Shown: positions 35,096 to 46,650 of the stretch, piece after piece
How the letters are laid out: every line of letters starts with the position of its first letter
Position numbering within the stretch: position 1 is the first letter of the stretch
NCBI RefSeq assembly: GCF_030867145.1
Contig: NC_134442.1
Span: 7,641,001-7,705,000 of the forward strand
From: Opisthocomus hoazin
Lineage: Eukaryota > Chordata > Aves > Opisthocomiformes > Opisthocomidae
Direction: 5' to 3'
DNA length: 64,000 bases
Translations under genes and position numbers: made by a program
The notes under the pieces: generated by a model
Databases searched by the model: none
The model's input: the letters and a program-made list of their open reading frames with translations, nothing else
What the model was told of the DNA's origin: nothing

Positions 35096-35149
35096 GGGCA
35101 TTCCCTCTTAAACTGTGCTGGTTCTTCTCCCCCCGTCATTTAACTATTT

Positions 35150-36120
35150 GCTTGATCATACAGTCGTGGATCAGGTCAATGATTTTCACAGTGTGCCTGG
35201 ATCACAAGATGTCCACACCCAAGGACATTTTCAACATCACCTCCTCCTTCCTCAGATCAGCTTCCACTCCACCTCAGGCCTTCAGGGCTGCAGAGACACA
35301 GCAGACAGCAAAACCTTCTCCTGGCCTTGACGAAAGCTGTCTTGCTGTCTTGGTGGCAGCTCATCTCTCCTTTACATTGCCACCTGCCACCCCCTCCAGC
35401 ATGTCTCTGCTCTGAAGCAAAGCCTTTGCACACACAAGGCCTTGGGCACTTGGTAGCAGGTTTCTTTTCGCCAGTCTGCTCTCAGCCCAGATGGGCCACA
35501 GCTGGGGTGCTGCAGCCCAGACATGCAGCAAGGGCCTCAGCCTCAGACACAGAGAGGAGGAGCTGGAGTCCCCCAGGGCATCTCTTCATCCCACTTGGAG
35601 GGAAGAACAGCTGAGGCATGTAGGGACAGCTGACATGATTGGGGTGCTGTGATGGGTGAATACAGATGAGAAGGAGAGACAGGCCAGAAAGATCAGGAGG
35701 GAGCGGCCTTGAGTGTGAAGGAGCTGCTCAAATGTGTGGAGCTCCTCTATGGGATGAACAAGCTGTGTGAGCCCTTACGAGTCCGGTTCAGAGGAGGGAC
35801 TGGTAAGGGTGACATTGTGGTGGGAGACAGAGAATGAATTATTGTCCCTTTGCTGACTTTAATCACCTTGGCATTCCCTGGAAGGGGACCACAACAGCGT
35901 GCAATCAGTCCAGGAGGTTTCTGGAGGCTCTTGCTCAAGACCCAGCTTGGGACACAGCTCTTTATAGGTCAACTTACAGATCGCTCAACAATTGTGCTGT
36001 TGATATGCATCTGCTGCGCACAAAGAAGGGAGAGCTAATCATGGATGTTAAAACCAGTGTCAGTCTTGACTGTCGTGACCATGAAATAGTGGGGTCTGAC
36101 CTCCCAAGGGGATCAACAAT
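35150..36120 (+). repeat. CR1 LINE 5' half (ORF1-side region to endonuclease)
   Basis: The plus strand from CAATGATTTTCACAGTGTGC (35178) to about 35620 translates to a stretch with MSTPKDIFNITSSFLRS and CLCSEAKPLHTQGLGHLVAGFF, also found at 53469-53765 minus. From 35740 to 36110 it reads as endonuclease (CTGACTTTAATCACCTTGGC; TGTCGTGACCATGAAATAGT). I place it as CR1 by the endonuclease part. Confidence 0.7.
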
Positions 36121-36263
36121 AAAAGAGTGTAAATGTTAGACCTCAGATTGTTCTCCCAAAAGTGTGGTCATTTACCCAGTGCACAGTACGCCAATACACA
36201 CACAGAGCAGAGGTGTTGTCTTTCTTGCAGATTTGTGTAGATGTGGGTGCTAGGTGATAATTC

Positions 36264-36321
36264 CACAAAGCCAGCACGCTGCTTAGCAGAGTCACAAAGC
36301 TAGCACACTGCTTAGCAGAGT
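36264..36321 (+). repeat. Tandem pair of 29-bp units
   Basis: Units 36264-36292 and 36293-36321 are directly adjacent, begin CACAAAGC and end CTGCTTAGCAGAGT, and differ at two positions. Confidence 0.85.
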
Positions 36322-36354
36322 CACGAGTTATGCACCATCAGTGCATAACTCGTG
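36322..36354. repeat. Perfect 14-bp inverted repeat with 5-nt loop
   Basis: CACGAGTTATGCAC (36322-36335) and GTGCATAACTCGTG (36341-36354) are exact reverse complements around CATCA. It starts on the base after the 29-bp tandem pair. Confidence 0.9.
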
Positions 36355-36359
36355 CTGCG

Positions 36360-37390
36360 TGACCATGCAGGGGGAAGACTGACACCAGGGGGGTTGAGGT
36401 GCAGAGCCAGGGCTTATGGCAGGGCTCGAAGCCATGCAGGTACAGGAGAGAGGAGACTGTTCTGTGCCCTTGGTGGCACAGACAGACTAGGAAGGTAGCC
36501 CAGGGGCCTTTGTCACCACTCAACCACTGGCCATTTCTCACTGGCCATTTCAATCACTGGCCGCTCAGCACAGGTTTCTAGGTAAGCTTTGCTGTAAAGA
36601 CGTCTCCACCCTGCTGCTGGGCCTCTCTTTTGGCCTACATCCTGGCAGACCCTGGAGCAAGGCTGTCTGTGAAGCCCTACATAGAACACAGCCTCTCCAG
36701 GAGCTTGGAGCAGCTGCCTGACAGCAAGGCCATGGGACAACAAACACCGAGGACTGCTGTGGGCTTCGTTTCAGGGGAATTGTTCCCCACTCTGAATGCA
36801 CACTGTCCTGTGCGGTGCCTGCTCAGTGGGTCTGTGGGACCATATGTAGAGATCAGTCCTTGCTAGAGAAAAAGTGGGAGCTACTGAACCTGCTGCTTTT
36901 GCCCTAATATTTCAGGGATTCACCCAGACATAACTTTCCACTGTGCTTTGATCCTTCCCGCATCAGGGCAGGAATCTCAGGCGTGTTCGACAGATTGCCT
37001 TGGAGTCTATCACAGGCCTATGTTATCCAAACACAGACCTTCTACTTGCTGAGCACACAAGACTAAACAATGATTAGTATGCTATATGTCTTTTTCACAC
37101 GCCAGATGCAAGTCATTTGAGAGTGTTTACAATCCTCCTTGCCAATCTTCTCTTATCATCCCACATGCAGCATGTGACCATCCAACAGCACACACCATCT
37201 CTCCTGCCCTGAAAGATTGTTACTGACAGACAGAGACCAAAGTCCTGGGCTAAGTGAACTCAACGACCACTTTAGAGGCATGCCCCATCTGGTAAGGAAT
37301 ACTATCTCTGTGTGTAAATCAGAAGACAGGAAAAGTGCTGGTAATAAATTGGAAAGTGTGGGATCTGAGCGTGATGTAGATTTTATACAA
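36360..37390. other. No gene seen; partly OR 3'-flank-like
   Basis: 36640-36700 (CAGACCCTGGAGCAAGGCTG) resembles 59790-59840 downstream of OR-E. CACTGGCC recurs three times at 36526-36562. The rest is unassigned. Confidence 0.4.
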
Positions 37391-37391
37391 T

Positions 37392-37772
37392 TTGTATTTT
37401 ATACAAAAAGGGGTGGATACTGTCCTGGCTTCAGCTGTGTCTCACTCACAGCTTCTTCTCCTTGACCATCCTTGTACGCTTCCACACAAGCAGCCCATCT
37501 CTATTTACCCCTTCCTCCCTGGCCCTAGTTTGGCTTCCTTTGCACCTTCATTTGGTGTTTCCAATCTTGTCAACATGACAATTCCTCCGTTGGTCAACAA
37601 TTCCATTGAAGAGATGTATCCTTCTTTTATCAGTAGTGTCCCGCAATTCCTCATTCTGCTGTCTTCTCAGAGGCACCACAAATCTGGTACACACACATTA
37701 AAAGTTTTTAAATTAGAGTTTCACTCTGAGGACGATTTTGAGAATCTTTTAGATTTGGCAGTAGAAGCCTGA
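37392..37772 (+). other. Unexplained 126-codon open frame
   Basis: A plus-strand frame of 126 codons in AT-rich DNA. It has no transmembrane or signal-like start and no motif I know. The C-terminal third is charged (FKLEFHSEDDFENLLDLAVE). It could be a piece of a processed gene copy or ERV, or chance. Unlike the OR blocks, no second copy is present in the window. Confidence 0.25.
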
Positions 37773-37849
37773 TGAAGTTGTACAAGAAGTTGCAAACCAT
37801 TTGAAAGGGGAGAATAACTCAAAATATTGTGGGCAGGTGGGGACCTGAA

Positions 37850-38310
37850 CAGCTCAGGAGTGACCCTGAGGAGAAGGGCCTGGGCATTCCAAGGGATGCC
37901 ATATGAGTGAGTGGTGTGTGATTGAAGTGAATAAGGCCAACAGCATACAGGGCTGCATTAGGAGGAGCGTCGCCAACGAGAGCGGGGACTTATCACCGCT
38001 CTTGACTCAATACTGGTGTAGCCATATCTGGACCAGTATGTCTGCATGTGAGGCTCCCTATTCTGGAATAATGGGGAGGAACAACAAAGGTTCTAGAGGA
38101 GATCTGCCAGGATGGGTTTTACAGCCTCTGTGGAGAGGCTGAGAGATCTGGGCTTCTTTAGTCTTGTGGAGGCTGAGGGCACTAAAGTAGTAGCTTGCAT
38201 TTGCCTGAAGGGTTGTTTCAGAGATAATGGATCTTTTCCTGGTAGTAAGAAGGCAAGGAAACCTTCACCAAATGCTGCTTGGAAGGTTCAGACTAGAGGT
38301 GAAGACTACG
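37850..38310 (+). repeat. CR1 LINE ORF2 tail
   Basis: The plus strand shows the usual CR1 end of ORF2: AACAGCATACAGGGCTGCAT, then the GGAGAGGCTGAGAGATCTGG stretch and a broken version of the conserved tail. There are many frame breaks. Confidence 0.7.
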
Positions 38311-38399
38311 AAGTCTCCCTCTAAGGGTATCCTTGTTGTGGAGGGAGACTGAATCAGACCATGTATTCGAAATTCAGAGAAAAGCCAGTGAGCATAGAG

Positions 38400-39955
38400 A
38401 GATATCAGTGAAGGCGTGGAAATGCTGGGGTGAGCACTGGGTAGGAAGTAAAGATGTGTGACTACAGGCTGAATGGAAAAAAGTGTGGGCATGGGACAGT
38501 GTAGGACAGCCTGCAGTAAAGGTGGCTAAGGACTCTGGCAGGGTTAACAGTTTCAACAGGAGCAAGGGCTTTGTCCCCTTGGCTACGATATGGCAGTTGC
38601 CTCTAACACTGATCACTACCAGAAGAAATTTTCTTTAAAGGCTCTGAACTGTGTTCCATCATCGCGTCTTCTTAGGGAGGCTAAGAAGTGTCGCAGAATT
38701 TTCCTGCAATGGTCATTGCTTACCCACACATTCAGCTGTCCCCAAGAAGAGCCCTGAGCCACACGTGAGGGACAGGATCTGCCTTCCCAGGGCCTGGGGC
38801 TGAGGCCTTGGCCTTTCTGCTTCATAAAGCAGACCAAGGGTTTTCTCAGCATTGCAGCCACCTGCACAGTGCCTTTGCCTACCTACAATCATGGCCTCCA
38901 ATTCTCTGCTCTAAGGAGTCCCTGGGGAGGCTTTGTCAGTAATGGCCCTCAGTGGGGCCAATCAATGCTTCCAGGTACTTTCAGTTTTGCTGCTGACTTC
39001 TTGAGTAGGTCTTTATATCTCCTCTCATCATCTGAGGTTCATGGACTGCACACGAAATACCCCGTGGGACTCATTAAAATACAGAAAGTGCTAAGCTAAC
39101 AAGCTCCTGTAAATTTTTTCAGTTCTTCAAGACTTGTACAGTTAATTGGATTTTTTTCATGTGTAGGTAAGGAGAAAGATGTCATACTGTGCCTAAATAT
39201 AATCTTGTTTCTATTTTAAGGGATATTTTCAACTGCTCTTCAGTCTACAGAATTAGTGGTAGAAAAATTTTCCAGTTGATACTGATACATGGTGCCTCCT
39301 CAGGAGGGCTGGACAGGTAGGAGAAGAAGTCCCTTGAGGTCTGACACTGTGTGGACAAGTTTGCTCCTCACCTCCCCAATCCCATTGTTTCTCTCATTGG
39401 CCACCTGGGACTTGTGTCACTGCTCTTTGCATCAGCCTTCTCCACTGATCTCTGCAGCTGGATGTTACAGCTCCATTGCACCATCTCCCACCTCCTCTCC
39501 ACAGAGAGCTGGCTGCACACAGGCACAACAGGAGCTTTGCTATTTGCAAGAAAAGAAAAAATTAAAGTAAAATCAAGTTCAACAAACAAAACACACAGTG
39601 CAAACAAATGGTAATTACAACCTACTTCTAATGAGGTTTCCTTCCTGTAAGGCATAATCTTATGAGAAGTATTGTAGCTAGGTAGAGGGAAAAAAATAGT
39701 TATAAATATAATTAAAGTGTTGGCTAAGGAGACAATTAGACTGTTGAAAGGCAGGCAAACTTTTAACTCCCTGATGTCAAAACAGCAGCTCAGTAGGTGA
39801 TAGGAATCTGAATGCACAAAGAGTAAAGGGAGGAGAAAACTGGACAAAAATGGAAAGGGCCTTTGTCTAGGCAGCCTGCATCTTCAAAAAATTACTTTAG
39901 AAATAGTCAAGACAGATGAAATTGTATGAAATTTAGAGAAATTCAATACACTATT
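38400..39955 (+). repeat. Duplicon copy 3
   Basis: Direct copy of 12200-13394 from about 38770 on; the part before (38400-38770) matches 27400-27830 and 62170-62540. The long shared runs make copies 1 and 3 the youngest pair. Confidence 0.75.
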
Positions 39956-39959
39956 TAGC

Positions 39960-40470
39960 AGGTAAAATAGCTGTAATGAAGATACAGGGAGAGATCGACA
40001 TTTCTTTGGAATATCCCTTTCAAAGCTTCCTGGCATTGGTCGAGGGCTGTTGTGAGTGAGGACAAGGCAATGTTGCGCCTGTTGTTGAAAGAGGACAGAA
40101 AGTCACCCCAGGGAATCCCAGGCTGTACAAGGACACTTTGGCATGTCTGTGCACCTAAAAAAGAAGAATGTGTCCGAAAGCAGTCAGCATGGATTGATGA
40201 TGGGTCAATCATGCCTCTCAAACCTGATTGCCATCATGATGAATTATCAGCATTTGTGCAAGAGTAAAGAACAGTGGATGCCATTTTTGACCCTTCTGAC
40301 ATGGTCTTCCTCAACGTCCTTTTTCCCAGGTTAGGCCATTACAGTCTGGAAGGGTTTACAAAGAAAGGGTTAAAAAACAGTTGATCCATCAGGCTGAGAG
40401 AGCAGTGGTGAAGGAGTCATGCCCTACCTGGAGGTCACTGGGACATACTGGGGCATTGTGGGGCAGCAGA
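39960..40470 (+). repeat. CR1 LINE RT region
   Basis: The part to 40235 is shared with 13395-13650. It continues with QSCLSNLIAI, DMVFLNVLF-like and GLKNS segments typical of the CR1 palm, then stops near 40470. Confidence 0.65.
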
Positions 40471-40644
40471 GGGAATTATCCTTGACTCCTCATGCGTTTC
40501 TTCCCAAGCTCAACTTCACTCCTAACTCCTAACACCCAAGTGTCATAGGGAGGATGTGGAATGGGAGGTGCAGTCAGGTCATAACACTCTGTTTCTGAAA
40601 TTCTCCATTGTGGGTCCTTCCCACCAGCTGAAGTTCTCCACAAA

Positions 40645-40850
40645 CTGCTCCAGAGTGGATCCTTTCCACAGGGTACGGTCCTTCAGGAATGACTGCTCCA
40701 GCGTGGGTCCCCTGCCAGAAAACCTGGTCCTTCATGGGCTTTTTGCTGCCAGAAAACCTGCTCCTGCATGGGCTTCTCTCCATGGGCAGCATTTCCTGCC
40801 AGAAGCCTGCTCCACTGTGGTCCTCCATGGGCTGCAGGTCTTACTGTCCC
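40645..40850 (+). repeat. Degenerate 40-47-bp tandem repeat
   Basis: Four to five imperfect units are marked by CTGCTCCAGCGTGGGTCC-like starts near 40650, 40691, 40757 and 40807 and by CATGGGCT. This type of GC-richer minisatellite occurs inside avian LTR elements; an LTR follows at 40950. Confidence 0.6.
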
Positions 40851-40949
40851 TAAGATATAAAGGCCAGCCCACCATGGCTTCTCTGCTGGACCAGACAACC
40901 AGATGTCCTGAAGGATGGCCATTTCCTACACCCGTTGGAGTCAAGAAAA

Positions 40950-41447
40950 TTCAATGCTCATACCACACCAGTGTCTTGGCTATTGCTCTTCCATGTCTGC
41001 CCAGTGTCAAGGCCTGCTCGGTTTCTCATTCTGCTCCCTCCCAGTGAGTAAGTGGGCAGCTGGAAAGAAGTTGAGAGGGGACACAACAAGCACCACTGAT
41101 CAAAACTGACCATAAGGATATTCCATACTGTATGGCCTCACGCTGAGGAATAAAAACTTGGGACAGAGGAAGAAGGATGTGGAGGTTTTTAGTGTTCAAG
41201 GAATCTGCTGCTCGGAGAGTGGTAGAGCATCAGTCTGCTTGTGCGAGTTGGTGAAGGATGGGGTTTGTTTCACTTGGTGAGGTCTTTTTAGGCTCTTTTC
41301 TTCCCCTATTAAAGTATTATTATCTTGACCTGAAACTTTTCACACTTTATTTCTTCCTGTTCTCTGGCCTGTCGCACTGGGGAAGGGAAGGAAAGAGTGA
41401 GCAACTGAGTGGCTGCTAGGCTATTGGCCAGAGTCAACCCACCACAG
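40950..41447 (+). repeat. LTR of a second avian ERV family
   Basis: Marked by GGATATTCCATACTGTATGG near 41112, GAGGAATAAAAAC near 41144, CTATTAAAGTATTATTATCTTGACC near 41307 and the end AACCCACCACA at 41447. The same landmarks occur at 43980-44530. It is diverged and the 5' end is uncertain. Confidence 0.55.
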
Positions 41448-41719
41448 CAGGGAAGTTCTTGATAGCTGGGAGTGAGTTCAGTGCACGGCTGCCAAGGTGC
41501 TCAGGGGCTGAAGCACTTTTCTGGGAGGAGAAACTGAGGGTGAGGGCCTGTTTTAGCCTGGAGAGTGGAAGGTCTCAAGAACTTCAGAGCGACCTGTCTG
41601 TCACCATGGGGAAGATTTCAGGAAGATGGAGCCAGTCTTGTCATGGTGGTGCTTGGCAGGAGGATAACAGACAATAGTAACTTGTGGAACTAAGGCAGGT
41701 TCAGGATAAAGATAAGGAT

Positions 41720-41870
41720 AATATTTATCTCCATGAGGGCATCCAAGCATTGCAGCAGGTCTTCCAGAGGTGTTGTGCCATCTCTGTCCTTGGAAGCTAT
41801 CCAGCTACCACTGAATCAAGCCTTGAGCAACCTGGTCTGACTCCACAGCTGGTTCTGATGTGAGCATGAA
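41720..41870 (+). repeat. CR1 LINE scrap (ORF2 tail)
   Basis: CTATCCAGCTACCACTGAAT and CAAGCCTTGAGCAACCTGGT resemble the very end of CR1 ORF2. It is too short for more. Confidence 0.45.
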
Positions 41871-43600
41871 GACAGAGCATGGAGCTCCTCAAGTCCCGTG
41901 AAGGAGATGGGAAACCTAAATGATGCTGGGGTTCCTTCCCCTATTGGTCTTCTCTTAAGAACAGTAGGGAAAGTTCTCAGGCTCCCCGCGACCAAGTCAG
42001 AAGTTAGTCTATTCACACCAGCTGCAGCTTTCTTGTCCTGCTGCTCAGATGAAAGGCTGCTTGACAGGTAACCTCAAAACAGTCCTGATGATTTCCTTTG
42101 CTTCCCCTTTCATTCCCTTTTCACTCTTCCCACCTCTCCAGTCCTACTCTTTAACCATCATTTAGCCTTCTATGTTAAAAGAAAAGAAAAACACACAAGT
42201 CTTCTTTACCATTTCCCAACTGAGATGATTGCATTTGCTGAGTTTGAACCCTTCTTTCTCCAATGATTGCCATGGTGCTTTCTACCTTGATTAGAACTCC
42301 GTGAACACTGGCATTCTTTTCTTATCTGCTACTGCTTAATTACGGTCATATTAGAAGCACCGTGACTGAGCATGACCGGCAGTACATGTACTTTCAAAGC
42401 TGGACTGTTGTAAATTCTGTCCATGGGGACCCTGAGACACCTAAGGATATGGCCACATGGCTCCCTGGAGAGATGATAGAGCCAAGCTCTCTTCTGCAGC
42501 GGCCAATGATATGACAGAAGCAACAGCCACAAAGTGCCTCGTGGGAGATTTAGCTTGAGCCTTAGGAAAAAATGAATAGACTAGGAGGAGCATTGCTATG
42601 TTCTCTGCCTTTCGAGCTCTTCATGTTTCAGCTCTGCAATGTCACAGCCCGACTGGAGGCTGCACTAGAGGCCCCCAACAGTCTCTTCCCCACCAACACT
42701 TCCATGAATGCGCCTTTCTACATGCTCTAAAAGAAGGGATTAAGCTGGTGGTGGGGGCCTCTATGTCACAGGACTACTCAGAGTGGAACGGAGTTAAGGA
42801 CATAAGGACATCTCAAATCCAGTGCTCAGCTCAAAGCAGGGCCAGCTCTGAGTTCAGACCAGCTTGCACAGCAACTCTCAGCATCCACAGAGGGAGTTTC
42901 TACATGAACCAGGCATTTAAAACCCCATTACAGAAATGGAGATGATGCATTTGAGCAGCTCCCTGAACACAGCTATTGGTATGGCAGGCCTCCTGGGATT
43001 CCTGGGAACATTCACCTTCTACAAGCTTCCTGGGATCTCCCCACCATGGGATGCGTTAGGCTGATACCAGAAATGAAAACAAGGCTCTTCCTTGGGTGCT
43101 TGCAACTTAATTGCAAAAGGAGAACAAGGTGGAAGGGGCTTTTGTGGAAGATTTAAGGCATCAAAGAAAGGAACTGAAGATGAGAGTTTGGAACTAGCAC
43201 AGCCTTTAGGTCACTTCACGTGTGATGGTTGTGCCCTCAACTTTCAATCATTGGCACCAGAAAGCTCACCTGTTCCTCTCCTCCCAAAAGCTGACCAAGT
43301 GGTGGGAAGAAAGGAAGCAGAAAGGCCTGAGGCCTCTGTGAATCATCTGGAATCTGGCACTTGGAGGGCCACAGTGTCATTTCCCTGTATATCTGATCAA
43401 GAATGAAGCCGGGAAGTGAGTCTGCAAGCCCAAGTCAAGGAAGTCCATGGACAGGCAAAGCTGTGTCTATGGCTGTGTTTGGAGGCCAGTACACATGTTG
43501 AGGCTGGTCAAGGCCATGAAGGCCTACGGATGTTCTCAGGGCCCTGACACTGCACGCATGGGATCCCACTTGCCAGTGCGCTCAGTAGGCCTACATCTCA
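41870..43600. other. No gene seen
   Basis: Frames up to 115 codons (42598-42945, 43092-43406) have no domain or homologous copy here. I see no splice-framed conservation. Confidence 0.45.
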
Positions 43601-43975
43601 TTCCTTGATGTGCAGGGTCTGTGCTCTTCTGCTCTCTTCCACCTAGCTGGGGATCCGAGAGACCACAATTTCATGGTCACTATGGCCAAGGCTGATGCTG
43701 GTCTTCACACCCCTGACCAGCTCATCGTCTTTTGGCAGTACCACGTCCAGGTGAGCATCAGACTTTGTGGCCCATTTTGGAGCTGTGCTAAGAACTTTTC
43801 CACAAAGACCACAAGAAACCTCCTGGATTGTTTGCATCCTGCTGTCTCACTTGGCCAGTGAATACTGAGGAGACTGAGGAATCCCCCATCAGAGCCAGTA
43901 GCTGGGATTCACAGATTTCCTCAGGTTATTTAAATATGACATTGCTAACTCCTCACCCTGGATCCGACTGGGATG
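43600..43975 (-). repeat. CR1 LINE endonuclease part, separated from its 5' part by an LTR
   Basis: The minus strand reads LPKDDELVRGVKTSISLGHS then DHEIVVSRIPS, the conserved end of the CR1 endonuclease. The 5' part of the same element lies at 44560-45170, beyond an LTR. Confidence 0.75.
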
Positions 43976-43979
43976 CAGT

Positions 43980-44530
43980 TAGTTCTCTTCACAGCAGACC
44001 ATACGGTGATCAGCTTTGGATTTGTAACTAAAGCAGCACTGATAACACACCCATGCTTCAGACACTGCTGAGCAGTCGCTGCAGAGCATGAAAGCTTCCT
44101 CTTCCTCACACTCTGCCCGCCCAACAAGTAGGCTGGAGGTACACGAGAAGTTGGCAGGGGTACCGCTGGGACAGCTGACCCCAAAAGACCAAAGGGATAT
44201 TCCATTCCACATGATGTCATGCTTAGCCAAAAAACCTCATGGAAAGACGGAGGAAGGGGGAACATTTATGATCATGGTGTTTGTCATCCCGAGTCCCTGA
44301 CACACGTGATGAAGCCCTGCTTTCCTGGCAATGGCTAAACCACTGCCTACCCATGGCAGTGAGGGAATGAATTCCTCATTTTCCTTTGCTGGCACGCTCA
44401 GATTTTGCTTCTCCTTTTCAACTTTTTTTACTTTTGTGCTTCTTATTTTCTTCCCTGCCCTGCTGGGGATGCAGAGGGAGAGTGGGCAAGTGAATTTGTG
44501 GGTGCTCTGTTTCTGGGTTGGGTCAAAGCA
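43980..44530 (+). repeat. LTR of the second ERV family, nested in CR1
   Basis: Carries CTGGGACAGCTGACCCC near 44168, GGGATATTCCATTCCACATG near 44194, ATGATGTCATGCTTAG, and a T-rich 3' third. The same landmarks occur at 40950-41447. It splits a minus-strand CR1 into 43600-43975 and 44560-45170. Confidence 0.65.
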
Positions 44531-44559
44531 TACAGAACTCCTACCACAGTCGTCTTCTT

Positions 44560-45170
44560 TCTAGCCTCTCCTTGGACCCACACAGCAGCTCCCACCTAAC
44601 CTGTTGCCTGTCCCATGGAGGAGCTGCATGTATCTGAACTGCCCTGAAATCACCCAGCGCATCCCTGGCTCCTCATTTCCCCTGACGGTCTCTCCTAAGG
44701 ATGTTGTATCTCCATCCACCACAAGAGCCATGGGAGCTGTCCTTCCCCACCTCAGCTCTTCTTCCACTGAGGTCACACCTCTGTGATGGCTCTTCTTACA
44801 CCCCAGGCTGTGGGCTTTGGTGTGCATCTGGGCTGCAGCTTTGCAGCTGTGGCACCAGGGCCAAAGGTAGATTTTCACATGGAAACCTGGTACCCAGAGA
44901 TGTGACCCCTTGTGTGAAAGGTTTTGTTCCACAGCAGAGGCACACTGGGTTGGATGGCAGGTGGCAACACAATGAAGAACGAGGTTCCCACAACAAGAGC
45001 AAAAGCTGTGGTCCCCAAGGCCAGAGAGAAACAGGCCTGGGCTGGGCAGCCCTGGCAGGAGCTGGCTTTGTTGTCCCAGGTGACTCTGCAGCACTGTGGG
45101 ACCTGTGAGAGAGATGGAGCTGATCTCCATGGATCAGCTGCCACTGAGGCAGTCCCTGGGGGAGGACAGC
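44560..45170 (-). repeat. CR1 LINE 5' part (ORF1-side)
   Basis: The minus strand aligns with 53150-53770 minus and 35200-35700 plus; the stretch with several Cys and His (CASAVEQNLSHKGSHLW) is shared. A Cys/His pattern would suit the zinc-finger-like ORF1 product of CR1, but the frame is broken. Confidence 0.6.
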
Positions 45171-45199
45171 CTGTGACCCAGCCACACTGTCCACATCAT

Positions 45200-45905
45200 G
45201 CTGGGGGCTGAGTGGTGAGATAGCAGCTCAGAGAAGGACCTTTGGATCCAGGAGAACACCAACCTGAGCAGGAGTCACCAGTGCACCCTTCTGGCAGAGG
45301 CCAATACCCTCCTGTGCTGCATTAGAAAAAACATTGCAAACAGATGGAGTGGGGTGACCCTTCCCCTCTAGTCAGCACTGGTGAGGACATCTCTGGAGTG
45401 ATGTGTCCAGTGCTAGGCTTCTTAGTTCAATAAAGTTGTTGACCTAAAAAAGCAAGTCCAGCAAAAAGCCACAAAGGTGCATTAAGGGACAGCAGCATCT
45501 TTCATAGAGGGAAAGGCTGAGAGAACTGGGACCGCTGATTCTGGAGCAAAAATTGCTCTGGGGGATCTTACTAGTGTGCATAAACACCTGATGGGAAGGA
45601 ATGAAGACAAGGGAGCCAAACTCTTCTCGGTAGTTCCCTCTGAGAAGACAAGGGGTGATGGACACAGAAAAAAACACATGACATTCCATCTGAACTCCAG
45701 AAAACACTTTATCACTGTGAGGGTGACCAAAGACTGGAAGAGGTTTCTCAGAGAGGTTGCGGAGCCTCCAGCCATGGAGGTGCACCAAACCCACCTAGAC
45801 AAGGTGCTGAGAAACCTGCTTTAGCTTACCTTGCCTGAGCTGGGGAGTTGAACTCCAGAGGTCCCTTCCAACTGCAATGTGTCTGCAATTTTGTGAGTTT
45901 AAATG
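45200..45905 (+). repeat. CR1 LINE 3' end
   Basis: The plus strand runs through the ORF2 tail (GGATCCAGGAGAACACCAAC, GAAAGGCTGAGAGAACTGGG) to the CR1 3' end at about 45900 (CCAGAGGTCCCTTCCAACTG). It is 5'-truncated and has frame breaks. Confidence 0.8.
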
Positions 45906-46139
45906 AGAAAAGTAAGATTGGAAGAAATGCACAACACATAGCCTTGACCTGAAATCCAGTGGGATCCTGTGCAGAGGACCCGTGCTTCAGAATGGAAAAA
46001 ATGTGAGGAAGAAAAAGTGGCAGAGATGCTCTGTACTGACAGTAACCCCCCATTCACCATCCTGCCTGCACCTCTCTCAGTCACCGTGGGTTGAAGCATT
46101 GGGAACGGTGGAGTAAATTGAGCTGGCGAAAAAAGACTG

Positions 46140-46414
46140 GGGATGGGACATTGTTTGTAGTGTTGTTGGGGTTAAAATATGACACATAATTTCTCACCAT
46201 CCAAATCTATTTTAACTGGCAATAAATGAAATTGCCCTTCCCCAGGTTAACTCTTCATTGCCAGTGACAGTAAGTGATGACTCGCCTCTCTGTCTCTATC
46301 TTGACCCGTGAGCTATTCCATGTTATTTTCTCCCTTTTATCCTTTTGATTTGGGAGTGTGAGTGAGCAGCTGGGTGGGTGTCTGGCTGCTGGCCAAGGCT
46401 AACCCGCTACAGGA
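46140..46414 (+). repeat. LTR 3' fragment
   Basis: TCTCTATCTTGACCCGTGAG, GAGTGTGAGTGAGCAGCTGG and the end CTAACCCGCTACA parallel the 3' part of 40950-41447. Confidence 0.5.
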
Positions 46415-46419
46415 GCACC

Positions 46420-46650
46420 ATGTCAGGACTGCTGCATCCAGTCTGGGGATACACAGCACAAGAAAGACTCTGACAGACAGGAGTAAGTCCTGCAAAGGCC
46501 AGAAAGATGGTTGGGTCCTGCAGCACATTAGGGATAAGGAAAGGCTGAGAAAGCTATGTTTTTCTGAGAAATCCCTCAGAGTCAAACACTGCAGCAAGGA
46601 CCCAGGCCTCTCAGTGGGATCTCAAACAATGGACATTTTCAATATCTCTC
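46420..46650 (+). repeat. CR1 LINE ORF2 tail fragment
   Basis: ACTGCTGCATCCAGTCTGGG and AAGGAAAGGCTGAGAAAGCT are the CR1 ORF2 tail; the 3' end is lost. Confidence 0.6.

Noticed and set aside
34471-35415. 314-codon plus-strand frame
   Set aside because: It runs through OR-block DNA, a solo LTR and a CR1 piece; a chance open frame across unrelated elements.
36526-36562. Three CACTGGCC copies as a possible binding array
   Set aside because: Short, irregular and not found in the paralogous flank.
41201-41260. tRNA-like stretch with TGGTAGAGCAT
   Set aside because: No B box and no cloverleaf pairing; it lies inside an LTR.
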